Counted from the first letter of the stretch, positions 34,782 to 45,597 are shown. The stretch is 64,000 bases of DNA from Pollenia angustigena (GCA_930367215.1 OV884059.1:238761803-238825802); one strand, 5' to 3'. Made by a program: numbers and translations. Notes: generated by a model from the sequence alone, not told the origin.

Positions 34782-35437
34782 TATTGATCGTAGGCGAATT
34801 TGTTTGAGATTTCTGTAAAGATTTTCTAATGAGGCTTTCAGAAAGCTCATCAAAAATCTTATGAGACTCTTGTAGGAATTCCCTTACAACGTGTGGAATG
34901 CTTACACATATAACTGAACCACCCAAACAAGAGCATCAAGCTTCTTTTTCATACAATTTATACGAAACAAACCTTTAGATAAGGAATTCAACAACAATCC
35001 TGTTGGAAAATCTTATTTGGTAGATCCTTACGTCGGCTTGTTTATGTAAAATTGTATTAACAAGTGAATTTTCATGTTTTAAAAACGCTCTTATTTAGGT
35101 AGCTCAGTAATTGTTATATGACTCATAAGGAGAGCCGCAAAAGGTTCATTCCAAGATTAAAAGACAAGCGTGTCAGAAAATGTACAAAAAACTAATAAAT
35201 ATAATATTTTGAAGTTTTTATTATTGTTACCCATCAGATAATCATCAAAAGATTATTTGAGGAGTTAGACAATCATCTAACAAACATCCGATGCTATCTG
35301 AGCAATATCAAACAAATATGTTATAAGTACATAAGATAAAAATCGCTCAGTTTTTTAGTGATTTTCGTATTAATTTACAGCTTCAATCACTGTTGGTATT
35401 GTAAAATCCACATGTTTATTATTCTGTTTTACTTCAG

Positions 35438-35578
35438 ACACTAGAACAAGACGACATTATTGAAAGAAATTGCAGTGAACTGAAGCCAAAGATTATTTTT
35501 GTTGGTACATTAAGGGATAAGCTGTACACCTTTGGAAATCCGTTGGATGATGTGGAAAGCTGTGGAAAGTTTGTATAA
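35438..35578 (+). pseudogene. Possible last exon of element C protein
   Basis: A pyrimidine-rich acceptor (TTCTGTTTTACTTCAG, ending 35437) precedes an open frame of 46 codons that ends in TAA at 35576-35578: TLEQDDIIERNCSELKPKII, then FVGTLRDKLYTFGNPLDD and a short tail. Composition is protein-like, unlike surrounding AT-rich DNA. I do not recognise the family. The frame phase does not match the first-exon donor in C2, so a middle exon must be missing. Function unknown. Confidence 0.4.
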
Positions 35579-36006
35579 AATTAAGTTATTTGTAAACTGT
35601 ACATACAAATATTAATAAATAAATACACTAACAAAAAATGGAGTTTATTGCAATTATTTTGATTTTCTATCTAATAAATCGGGAAAATGGTTAATGTAAC
35701 CGGTTAAAAAAATATATTGATAAACACAATGAAATCTTTTGTTATGAACACCAATTATGTGTTTATTCAGTTGCATCTATCATATATTCGGGTGTAAGCA
35801 TAATTTTGATTTCTAATAATCATACTTACAACTGACAATATCTGTTGTCATAACTGATAATGTACTAAAATTCAAATGTTGCTATCAAATTATTATGCTA
35901 AGCAACGAAATTTTCAGTAATTGTAACCGAATTGTGTGATAGTACATGCAACCGACATAATTCGATTGGCGCCAAATTCGGTTGTGATCACGAATCTGTT
36001 TTCTCT

Positions 36007-36671
36007 TATACGTTTAACAGTTCTATTTGGTTTAATATCTTTAGTTTGTCTAAAACCTTTATGGATGAAGTTTCCTGATGATCTGGCCTAAGCAACCAGT
36101 GAAATGCATAGGAATAGCTTATCCCATCAACAATAAATTTCAAGTGTTTTTATCAATAATAAAAACTGGGAATTAAGCACGAATAACAAAATCTTTTGAA
36201 ATTAAAATTTTGTATTCCCAAAAATTGAAATTACTTTTTGATAATAAACAGGCAGTGCACGGCCTAAAAAACACTTAATTGACAACATCTTTTGTAAGTT
36301 GTTGTTTTTTTCATTTTGTTTTTCTTAACCTACTTACAACTACAATTAATGTTGAGAGAATTTCAACTAATTGTAGTGGGGAAATGTAAGATGAGATGAA
36401 CCCACTGTTGTTTATTGTTGATGTGTTTTGTTTAAACTTTGATATTGTTACAAGTAGAACTGTTACTATAATTCTTATACGTTTAACAGTTTTATTTGGT
36501 TTAATATCTTTAGTTTGTCTAAAACCTTTATGGATGAAGTTTCCTGATGATCTGGCCTAAGCAACCAGTGAAATGCATAGGAATAGCTTATCCCATCAAC
36601 AATAAATTTCAAGTGTTTTTATCAATAATAAAAACTGGGAATTAAGCACGAATAACAAAATCTTTTGAAAT
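36007..36671 (+). repeat. Direct-repeat element D1 (469 bp period)
   Basis: The phrase TATACGTTTAACAGTT starts at 36007 and again at 36476. About 190 bp of each repeat is nearly identical, separated by a unique core (36233-36440) containing CAGTGCACGGCC. D2 at 50706-51435 is the complete inverted-orientation copy, showing 261 bp direct repeats around a 208 bp core; D1 is truncated at both ends and abuts the end of C1. Confidence 0.85.
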
Positions 36672-37085
36672 TATTTTTTTTAAAGTTTTCCCATACTTTT
36701 GTTTGGCAAATGCAACTTTTAACGTCGGCGAAAGTTAAAAAACCTAAAATTAGACCCATGAGATCGTAAAATTACACTTTTCGCCCCCGCCCCCTTTTGA
36801 GGGCGGTTACATAAAATAATATTTAAAAAAAATTTTAATATTAAAAGAAATAGATTACTAACGCCTTAATACTATAAAAATTTAATTTTTGAACTTTTAT
36901 GGTTAGGGGGACGTATCCCTCCAAACCCCCCTCCCCCGGAACGACCCTGTAAAAAAAAATTTTTTTTGCTAATTTCCAAAACATATTAATTTTTAAGATT
37001 TTATGTATTTTATAGTATTTAATTTATCTGAAAATAATTAATATATTCGTAATTATAACTTATTTATTATAGTAACAGCAAATTT
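36672..37085. other. No gene; C-rich runs
   Basis: Probably the 3' region of the Transib-like gene that follows on the minus strand. It contains unusually C-rich runs for this window at 36782-36808 and 36920-36940 (CCCCCGCCCCC and CCCCCCTCCCCC). No Transib terminal heptamer was found here. Confidence 0.45.
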
Positions 37086-37122
37086 TATTTAAAATAACTT
37101 CTCTTTTGCACTAAGATGATGA

Positions 37123-37496
37123 TCAGTGCCATGGTTCTTCTTCGTCTGCTTTTTCAAAATCTTCTTCTGAATCTGAATTCTCTTCAGAGCCAAGTACAGT
37201 TGGAAGCATAAAAGAAATTGCTTCTTTCGTAAAGGGTAATGACTTTTTTTTGGAGTTGGTCTTATACTAGTAATCAGTGGGTCAGAACTGAGCAAAAGTC
37301 TATTTATAATATCTTTGTTACACTGAACCTTCGAAAACTTTACAGCAAAATTCTGCCTGTAAAGCCGAAAATTTTTATTTCGTGCCTCAGACGCTTCTTC
37401 TGATAATAGCCCGATAGGCAACAATGCCTCACTCATTACAGTTGCGCCATGTATTATACACTTTTTCCATTTTACTCTCAAAGCTTCAAAAGGGTT
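37123..37496 (-). pseudogene. Transib (RAG1-like) transposase C-terminus
   Basis: Minus-strand frame, preceded by a plausible splice acceptor (AATCAG, ending near 37497 in reverse). It reads FEALRVKWKKCIIHGATVMS, then LLPIGLLSEEASEARNKNFR, LYRQNFAVKFSKVQ, NRLLLSSDPLITSIRP. The H-x-x-x-I-G-x-x-S-E-E-x-x-E-A-R-N-K arrangement is that of the Transib/RAG1 C-terminal block carrying the catalytic Glu (SEG-NESGNK in RAG1). At a run of eight T (37241-37249 on the plus strand) the frame shifts by one; in the corrected frame it continues LPFTKEAISFMLPTVLGSEE and an acidic tail to TGA at 37123. The D-D part is absent. Assigned from memory of the family; a search would settle it. Confidence 0.65.
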
Positions 37497-37499
37497 CTG

Positions 37500-38384
37500 A
37501 TTACAATTTTATGCTATAACCACAATATATATTAAAAAAAAAACTAAGTACCTAGAGCCCAGATTTGATTTTTTCTTATATTTTATTTTTGTTGTTAATG
37601 ATTTAAAAAGTTATGCAAAACAGGTACATTTATTTTGCTCCATAAAATAACGTCATTTAGCGGCCGCACAGGTGGTTAAAACCCGTTACTTACTGTTTCG
37701 CACATCCCTTTTTTACACAGGTAATATTAGTCTTAGATGTAATAATTTAAATAAAAAACATCTACGTACAACCAAAACATTTTATGACTGACGAAAGGGT
37801 TTCTATCATATGTACCTATGCAAGATGAGCAAAAACAGAAAAAGGTGAAATTTTAAAAAAATCATAAAAAAATGGCGCAACAACGCGCAACGTTTTTTTT
37901 TTTTAATTTAAAAGTACAGATTTCAAATTTTATCGTGATGAATAACATTTTTAAGAACTCAGCGGGCTTCACCTTCAAAAACCTTTTAAATTTTTTTTTT
38001 TTACAAAAAAGTGAACAAAAAAATCGTTTTTTTTAATTTCGAACTAATTTTTTTATCATAAAAACTTCTAATAAAATTTTTCTAAAAATTTTCATAATTA
38101 GCTGTGTATATAGTCTTTCACAGAAAAATCAATGTAAAATCTTTATTCGTTTTTCTACAAAAAAATATATTGAAAATCTCCCAAAACCGTAAAAAGTCAA
38201 TGAACACGCATTCAATTTAATCAACGTTTTAACAGTGTCCCAAAACCACAAATCTCAAGCAAAAGACTTGAAAATTCACTATACGATGCAGAACTTTGTT
38301 GTCTGTCGAGTTTCGTACTTAAATTTTTCCATTTCTTAAATTTAATTTTTTGCTTAATGTCCGGCTAGATTGGCAAAAAACCCC
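37500..38384. other. No gene seen
   Basis: AT-rich DNA, presumably the intron or upstream region of the Transib-like fragment. I looked for further transposase exons on the minus strand and recognised none. Confidence 0.45.
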
Positions 38385-39187
38385 TATGTGCGACGTAAGG
38401 ATCTGCCAAATAAGATTTTCCAACAGTATTGTTGTTGAATTCCTGATTAAAAGGTTTGATTCGTATAAATTGTATGAAAAAGAAGCTTGATGTTCTTGTT
38501 GAGGTGGCTCAGTTATATGTGTAAGCATTCCACAAGTTGCAAGGGAATTCCTACAAGACTTTCATAAAATTCTTGATGTACTTTGTGAAAGGCTCATTAG
38601 AAAATTTTTGCAGAAATCTCAAACGAATTCGTCTACGATCAATGCACTGTGCAACAAAAAAAAACCAGCCTCAATACTTGCAACGCGAACTGAAACTAGA
38701 ATATTGGTAGAGCAAATCTGCCAAAGGGTTTTGAAAAGTTAGCTTGGGTTCCCGAAATATGGGCCCCTAAAGTTTTTGAATTTTATGAAAAGGCGTTTGG
38801 TATAAGTCACAAAAAATATACTAAATGTACTTCTGAGCTAAAAAATAATTTCAGATGTCTTCAGTAAAATCGTATGGCGGTTCTTTTCTTAGGATATATT
38901 AACCCTCTAACAATTTTAAGATGTCATTTTTGTCCTTTTTTAAATTTCCCAACAACAGTATTCTAAAACGGCACTTTAGAGGGTTAAAATGTTCCACGAA
39001 TATTTTTTGCATCAAATTTTACTAGGGGGCTTCAAAGACCAAAAGTTCATGCAATTTAAGTAAAACGGTGTTTCAAGAAATTCAAAAATTTCAAGGCCAG
39101 GAATTTCGAAAATCCGTTTTGCATAATTTGCACGAAGTTTTGGTCTTCAAAGACCCGTAGTAAAATTTGATGCAGAAAATATTCGTG
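38385..39187. mobile_element. Inverted copy of B/A composite (B2 + A2)
   Basis: 38385-38645 is the inverted counterpart of B at 34782-35040 (key words GGATCTGCCAAATAAGATTTTC and GACGAATTCGTTTGAG). It is followed at 38647 by the CACTGTGCAACAAAAAAAAA end of element A, in the same junction as at 34781. A2 runs to about 39187, with the TA target site of C2 still empty, and is truncated by the C3 fragment. Confidence 0.8.
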
Positions 39188-39639
39188 CATTTTGACAGAA
39201 AATTTAGTAAACAATTGGGACATATAGCTTGTTTTTTTGTTGTGAATACCAAATAATTATATTTTCATTTGTTGTTATCGAATTGAAACTATTCTAGCAA
39301 TCGATAATTAGCTTCAATAAATGAATTCACATTTATATTACAAAATGTATTGACGAATGCCAATTATTAATTGCAAAGACCAATATTCAGTATTGCCCTG
39401 TATTAAATTCGGTTGTGATTCTAACCATTTGTACTAATTTTAAGAACTAAATTAAACTAGTTATCATAACTAATAAAATAATTGAAGGAATAATTTTTAG
39501 TTAGAATAACGTTTTAATAATCAAAGGAATTAAAAATCAGTTAGAACTATACATTTTTAATAGGTGCAATAATAAATAATAATTCTTGATCAATATATTA
39601 TTACTGCAATCGTTTTCCGAACAATTAGTTTTCTGTGTG
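39188..39639 (-). mobile_element. Element C3, left-end fragment
   Basis: Inverted copy of the first ~450 bp of C1/C2. Its terminus ...TTTTCTGTGTG at 39639 is followed by TA. The inner part is missing, and the inner boundary joins A2 directly. Confidence 0.8.
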
Positions 39640-39641
39640 TA

Positions 39642-40460
39642 TAGACCCAAAAATCCACTGTTTAATCAAGGCTCTTTATGATGACCCACGATGTCTGGTT
39701 TACCATGAAGGCTTTAAAAGAGATTTAATAGAGTTTTATACGAAAGACAGACAGGAATGTGTCCCATCTCCCCCTGCCGTATCCATCCCAAATGAAAGCG
39801 GTATTAACCTAGATATCTCGACGGGATTTCATGATCTAGACTATGCAAACGACATCTGCCTAATTACGCAAAACTAAACTGAATTGCAACAAAAGCTTGA
39901 CAAAGTTGGACTAGTGGAACCACAGATAAATATGTGAAAAACGAAATCGATGTGTATTAATGCTGATGTCACGAAGACTTACCTCTATCTGTGATCCTTC
40001 ATTGATAAATCTGGAAGATAAACGGCTGACATTCAGTTCCGAATTGACAAGGCCAGTCAAGCTTTCGGTATGCTGAACAAAGTATGGAAATCATTAAACA
40101 TATATTGCCCTACTCAAAATAAAATCTTCAACTCCAAAATAAAATCAGTACTACTTTACGGCTGTGAAACTTGGAACCTTTCCACAAACAATGCTAGAAA
40201 TTACAAAAGTTTTTTAACATATGCCTCAGTAATAAAACAGTAATAAAAGCTTTGGTGCCGTTCCCAACAACCGCAGATCACAGAATCTATAAAAACTCGT
40301 AGTTATACATGTATATTTAGGTCACACTCTTAGCAAACCTCCTGACAACATTACTTGGAAAGCGCTTGAATTTAATTCCCAAGAGAGCTGATGAGGAATT
40401 CGTTCACATAACACTTGAAGACGAAACACTACCAACGAAATCCAAGACGTATGTTGTGGT
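39642..40460 (+). pseudogene. RTE-like LINE reverse transcriptase, decayed
   Basis: Reading frames give IHCLIKALYDDPRCLVYHEG, GFHDLDYANDICLITQN (catalytic YADD changed to YAND), then in other frames KTKSMCINAD, IQFRIDKASQAFGMLNKVWK, LLYGCETWNLSTNN and finally GHTLSKPPDNITWKALEFN. Order and motifs equal those of the LINE at 1.3-6.4 kb. Many frameshifts and a change in the catalytic box show it is long dead. Confidence 0.8.
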
Positions 40461-40555
40461 CCTATATTCCTCCTTAGAATTCAATAATTGTTAAACAAAT
40501 AACATATGAATCACAATATTCTTAGATGCAAATTGTGTACACAAAATGTGATTAA

Positions 40556-40665
40556 CCCCCAATTTCAATTAAAACTAACTATTACATTAACTTCCTGTTA
40601 ACAATATGTTTTGACAGCTATAACTGTTAGTTAATTATAACTGAACTTGGTGAAATTGGAGGCAA
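40556..40665. mobile_element. Possible 110 bp MITE (CCAATTTCA ends)
   Basis: Ends CCCCCAATTTCA and (inverted) GCCTCCAATTTCACC, with inner ACTAACTA / TTAGTTA words also inverted. No clear target duplication. Confidence 0.4.
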
Positions 40666-41055
40666 ATCTGTTCAATAAATCGAAACCACGATCATGATAT
40701 AGATACCCATGATCACTTTAAACTGGTTACAACCATTTTAATGTTTTCTATTTAAAATTGTATAATCATCGCAAAAAATTATATGGTTGCCTATCACAGA
40801 TTGCTTTTAAATTTTGAGAAACGACAACGGCGATAAACCAGTTTTCTTTATACAAAATAAAAAATTTTAAATTTTATTAAGAAGTTATTAATTTATTCAG
40901 TGAAAAAACAATTTTCTTTTAATTGAAAAAAGTTTAAAGAAGTTGTTAAAGAGGTAAAACCGAAATCGTCACAAGGATGGGTGTTGGTAACGCAAAAGGG
41001 TTAAACCAAAACTTTACATTCACGAGCTTTAAAAAAATTTAAAAAAAAACGATAA
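40666..41055. other. No gene seen
   Basis: AT-rich spacer with no recognisable content. Confidence 0.5.
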
Positions 41056-41420
41056 CACTGTGCAACAAAAAAAACCCCCCGCCTCAACACTTGCAACGCG
41101 AAATGAAAGTAGACTACTAGTAGAGCAAGTCTGCCGAAGGGTTTTGAAAAAGGGTTAATAAATTCTAAAAAAAGAATCGCCATACGATTCTACTACAGAC
41201 GTCTGAAATTATTTTTTAGCACAGATGTACATTAAGTATCTTTTTTTAAATATATCAAACGCCTTTTCAAAAAATTCAAAAATTTTAGGGGCCATTATTT
41301 CAGGAACCCGAGCTTACTTTTCAGAACCCTTAGGTAGATTTGCTCTACTAGTAGTCTACTTTCATATCGCGTTGCAAGTGTTAAGGCTAGCGGCTATAAC
41401 CCGAATTTTGTTGCACTGTG
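41056..41420. mobile_element. Element A3, 365 bp foldback derivative
   Basis: Starts CACTGTGCAACAAAA and ends (inverted) CACAGTGCAACAAAATTCGG; the outer ~120 bp on each side match the outer arms of A1, including ACTTGCAACGCGAAATGAAA. The large internal palindromes of A1 are absent, so this is a deletion derivative or the simpler parent form. Target duplication unclear. Confidence 0.8.
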
Positions 41421-42090
41421 TAGTTTGTTTTTTACAATCAAAATGTGAAAGAATTATCCATAAGTATTAAAAGTACCGGTAATTCCATGTCAAATCGACC
41501 AAGAGTATGTATGATCCGACCCCTTTCGATTTGAATGAAATTTGTTGAGATGTATCCTTTTATCCTATAAGGAACATATATAATCGAAAAAAAAATAATA
41601 TTTTGTTGAAAAGTTATGTCATATTGAAAATGTTATAATTTGGCCGAATTAAAATACTAATTTTAAAGAGAATGTCAGGGGCTACCAAAAATATATTGAA
41701 AAGAAGTTTTGAAAAATGTAATATCTACAAAATATTAATTTTGAAAAATGAACTAAGGCAAAAACCTTTTAAACCGTTCCAAAAAAAATTTGACACTTTG
41801 AACGAGTTGATTTTTTTTCTTATTGAAGAAATTATTTTTTTCTTTCGCGACCTTTAAAAAATAATCTTAAAATTTCCCCGTAAATTTCGTGGTTCTAGTA
41901 TAAAAGCACTTAAAGTCTTAAAATAACTTTTTGTAAATTCGGTTTTTGCTTTATTACGTGTATTTATGGCATAATTTTTAGCTTTGAATTGTATCAAAAA
42001 AGTACAATTGCACCAACTTTATCAACCGTGGTACGTTAGAAACAAATGATATGCGTTTGAATATTTTTTTTAAGCAAACGCACACAAACA
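41421..42090. other. No gene; unclassified repeat-like DNA
   Basis: Begins with CCGGTAATTCCATGTCAAATCGACC, which reads like the start of a dispersed fly repeat, but no second copy is present in this window. Short open frames only. Confidence 0.4.
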
Positions 42091-42094
42091 CAAA

Positions 42095-42475
42095 TATTAA
42101 AGCTGAATTGACGTGTGTAAGAAAAAACAGTTCTAAAGAAAAAATTCGCATCAATGCTGCTGTTTACTTTTTATTTTAATTAGGTTTTGTTCAATATGAG
42201 TTTTAGAGAAAACTTGTTAAGGCAAAAGTTGTTGGAAACTTTACAAACAACAACTTCTTAGCAAACGATTTTATTTTAAAACTAATATTTTCCTAAATAT
42301 AAGTCATACAATTCGGACTTTACGATTTTTCTCAAACTTTGGCGGGCTTGAGGGACGGCTTAGCCTTCGCCAATCGTCCTAAATATTTTTTTGAGTTGTT
42401 TTTTTTATCAATACCCACCAAATTGGCTAGCGAGATCCAAATAAATAAAACTTTTGATTTTAACGGTCACCCTAA
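42095..42475 (-). repeat. AGGGTGGTC repeat AA, copy 2
   Basis: Reverse complement of the repeat at 27740-28110: TTAGGGTGACCGTTAAAATC, AATTTGGTGGGTATTGATA, TTGGCGAAGGC, GTTTCCAACAACTTTTGCC, GTAAACAGCAGCATTGATGC in the same order. Diverged. Confidence 0.7.
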
Positions 42476-42803
42476 TCTAGCACATTTAAACTTTAATAAT
42501 ATTTATTACTTTGCTTTAATTAAGAGTTAAGAAGAAAATTCTTCGTTTAAGTCTTAAATTTAATTTTCCTCCCATTTACCAACAAAAAAACAAAAAAAAC
42601 TAAGTTTGCAAACAATTAAAATCGCCTCTTCTTTTCGCTTGTTAAGCTTTATAAACGTGACTTTTTTCATAAAATAACTGCTTTACAAGAATTTATTACA
42701 ACTTTTATAGTAAGCTTAATTTACGAGGGATAGTTTTAATATTGTACAAAAAACTGGCAATTTCATGAAAAATATTTCTGATGCCAGTACAACCCTCGAA
42801 CAT

Positions 42804-43589
42804 GGCGGCATGAAATAACCCCCCAAAATATAACCCCAAAAAAAAAATAATGTAATAAACCCCCCAAAGTGTGGGGCCTTATTTCATATGCAATAAAGCC
42901 CCGATTTTGAAAATGAAATTAGCCCAAAAAAAAACAAAAAAAAAATAACGCCCCAAACATAAATGAAATAATTCCCTAATTTTTGGGAGTTTCATATGAA
43001 ATAAAACCCCAATTTCTGAAATGAAATAAGAGCCCAATATATGTTATACAATTAGTTATACAGTTTTGCTTTCAAGAATCACGCGATAGATATCATGGTA
43101 TGATATACCACACACAAGCTTCGCCAACTAAGGCTTTTCTGCATAGCCGGCCTTTGGCCGGGCGCAATGACTTTTTCCTCTATGGTCTAACAAACACCGG
43201 CTTCGCTAACTAAAGGTTCTCTGCAAAGTGCCAGGATTTTCTCCTCTATTGTATAAAAATACCGACTCCACCCGGCTACGCAGAGAAGCTTTAGTTAGCG
43301 AAGCCGGTGTTTGGCATACCATATAGAAGAAAACCATTGCGCAGGGCCGAAGACCGGTTATGCAGAGCAGCTTTATTTATCGAAGCCGGTGTTCTGTATA
43401 CCAAATTCTTGTGCCCAAAAACGTTTTCAGTATAAATTTGGAAATGAAATAATCCCCCACAAAATTATTTTGGGGCTTTATGAAATAACGCCCCCAAAAT
43501 CGTTTTTGTTGTTCTCTGTACAAACTTTTGACGGGCTATTTCATTATTTTTTTGGGGGGCTATATTTTGGGGGGTTATTTCATGCCGCC
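42804..43589. mobile_element. 786 bp MULE-like foldback element (J)
   Basis: Inverted ends GGCGGCATGAAATAACCCCC, about 45 bp long, flanked by a perfect 9 bp duplication CTCGAACAT (42795-42803, 43590-43598). A 9 bp duplication and GG ends are typical of Mutator-like elements. Both arms consist of variants of ATGAAATAA-N2-CCCCAA; the centre (43110-43440) carries GAAGCCGGT units in inverted orientation, related to 7370-7545. No transposase. It is inserted in repeat K. Confidence 0.85.
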
Positions 43590-43609
43590 CTCGAACATAC
43601 TTAACTTTA

Positions 43610-43960
43610 TTTTTGAACTTTAACAGTTAAGAAAAAAAAGCCATAGAAGAAGAGAAATTATACATTTTTTTCTTCTTTTCTCTTCAATTGCGTTCTTGCA
43701 ACCACAACAGAGCTCCTTTCATTTTTGCTCTAGTTTTCTTTTTTTGTGTTAACAAAAGGCAAATTGAAATTGTTTTTCTTTTCTTTAGATATTTTTCAGA
43801 CTTAAAGTTAATAGCATTGTTGATGATGTTGTTGATGACGCTAATAATGATAATGATGTTGTTACAGATACAACTTAAGAACCTTAACTTTTTTATATTT
43901 CTGTTGAGTTTTCTGCTTTATGTTTTATTTAGGGACTTCTAATTTAATTTATACAAATAT
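43610..43960 (+). repeat. Dispersed repeat K, copy 2
   Basis: Counterpart of 6640-7000. Holds the 84-codon frame 43688-43942 (MRSCNHNRAPFIFALVFFFC, VNKRQIEIV, LLMMLLMTLIMIMMLLQIQ), similar along most of its length to the frame at 6659-6910. The homology continues before element J (42530-42790). Confidence 0.65.
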
Positions 43961-44261
43961 TACTACTTTTGCTATTATCACTTCTTCCATTCTTCAAAAT
44001 ACACTTTCATAAATTTCTTTACATTGAATTCTTAGACAATAAGTATTTCAGTACAAAATGGATTTTTTTTTTGTGTTGTCTATCTTTAAAGTAATACAAC
44101 TTTTGTTCAACAATGAAATTGTTTTGATTGACCAGATTTAGTTCTGGGAAATTGAGGTTCTTTCCCAAAAACTATTAAGCTTCTTGGGCAAATTCCTTTA
44201 ATTTAAAGTGATAGAGAAATCTTTGTACACAATGTTTAATTTTGATTAGTAACAAGTAAGA

Positions 44262-45375
44262 GTGCTATATTCCGCTGTGCCGAATCTTTGATACCCTCCA
44301 CCGACACTTCGAATATTTTAAAAGTAACATCTGTATGATGTCTATTTATTATTATAATCTTTGTAAAAACAGACATCTGCATTAAAATTTGTTGCGGTTT
44401 AGACCTATATAAAATTATTGACCGACAATAAGAATCAATTTTAAGAATATCAGTTTAAGCTGAACTTAAATGATTTGTAGTAGAACAAATTATATAAAAG
44501 CCATGGTAAGCTATGAACCAATCATCCCAAATTCTGCAGAACGATTTCTGGCATTAAAAAACATAAATTTCAATACAGCGGTGCAATTAGTTTAAGCGTT
44601 TGCAGTGAATTTCAGAAGGCTGCTAAAATGGAATCTAAGGTAAATTATGAACCGTATATCACAAAATTGCATAACATTTTTTTTGGCCATATTAAGCTTA
44701 ACTGGAAGAAAGTTTACCGCGTATTTAATTATTTTACCAGAGTGGGCTTTAAATGAGGCCTATGGTAAGTTATGCACCGATCTTCACCAAATTTCACAGT
44801 GTCATTTCTAGTTCTATAAAACTGTGATGTTCCAAATTTTGTTATGATAGCATTATTTTTTACGGATTTAGGCGTACTAAACTGTTTTTCGGAAGTAGGG
44901 TTTATATGGGGCCTAGGGTAAATTATTGAGCGATCTTCACGAAATTACATAGTTTTACTTCTTGTCCTATAAAACTTTGATGTACCTAATTTTGTTATGA
45001 TAGCACTATTTTTACGGATTAAGGCGTATTAAACTGTTTTCCGAAAGTAGGGTTTATATGGGGCCTAGCGTAAATTGTGAACCGATCTTCACGGAATTTT
45101 ACAGGGTGATTTCCAGTTTTTTCTGTGCATTATTCCACCATTTATGTTACTTTTTGTAACAAAATTATCAATTTTTTTTTAGGTGGTGTTCCACATTTTG
45201 ATTGATAGCTCTGATCCTACTTAACGGATTTTGCTGAATTTCAATCCCAAACTGCTTAAATCGACTTATAATTACTCAAGGACCCAGAACTTATATACTT
45301 GATGGGGTCTGATATGAATAATAAAAAAGTTTAACACGGAATGACAAACTTACAACTAATTGTGGTGGAGGGTAT
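44262..45375. mobile_element. Unclassified element P with 153 bp tandem repeats
   Basis: Bounded by ATACCCTCCACC (44.31 kb) and inverted GGTGGAGGGTAT (45.37 kb), and preceded by GTGCTATATTCCGCTGTGCC. Inside, the phrase (T/G)GGGCCTA(G/T)(G/C)GTAA recurs at 44758, 44911 and 45063 (period 152-153 bp), with earlier, more decayed units at 44502 and 44635. Sequence of this type (GATCTTCAC(C/G)AAATTT) is common in fly intergenic DNA. Non-coding. Confidence 0.65.
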
Positions 45376-45594
45376 AAAAAATATTGAACATAGTAAAAAT
45401 TTCAAGTACTCAAGTACATCACAAAAAGTGGAAAGAATATTTTGTGGTAAATCGATTTATTTGCATTAAAAATTACAATATGGAGTTTTTGTAAAATGTA
45501 ACAAAATGTCAAATAACTGAAGTATAAATGAAAAGTCTTAATTAAAACATTATGTTTTTTTAAAACAATTATGTAGATACGTGTTTGGGTTTTA

Positions 45595-45597
<3 letters not shown>

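Larger units (their letters stand above)
32271..35200. mobile_element. Element B (CCCAGCTAGC end) carrying element A1
   Basis: Starts CCCAGCTAGC next to TA inside C1. It is interrupted at 32432 by A1 and continues from 34782 (ATTGATCGTAGGCGAATT) to a right boundary I can only place at roughly 35200. A related copy starts with the same CCCAGCTAGC at 55187, and 38385-38645 is an inverted copy of its 34782-35040 part. Confidence 0.6.
31639..36006 (+). mobile_element. Element C1 (CACACAGAAAA family), interrupted
   Basis: Left end CACACAGAAAA next to TA (31637-31638); right end ...AATCTGTTTTCTCT at 36006, lacking the last GTG and its TA. Left part 31639-32270 and right part from about 35200 are separated by element B, inserted at 32271. 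Homologous to C2 (33466-34717) and to the fragment C3 (39188-39639). The right part contains a splice acceptor and a terminal exon (35438-35578), suggesting this copy derives from a coding, intron-bearing parent. TA duplication points to the Tc1/mariner group, but no transposase domain is recognised. Confidence 0.75.

Noticed and set aside
36007..36671. Element D as a solo-LTR pair of a miniature LTR retrotransposon
   Set aside because: Repeats lack TG/CA ends, primer-binding site and polypurine tract; the flanking duplication is longer than the usual 4-6 bp.
36782..36940. G-quadruplex on the minus strand in the C-rich runs
   Set aside because: The runs give only three separated G-tracts of three or more within a normal loop length; not a clean four-tract motif.
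37655..37735. Transib right end next to the transposase fragment (CACAGGTG near 37657)
   Set aside because: Heptamer does not match CAC(A/T)(A/G)TG and no inverted partner was found on the other side.
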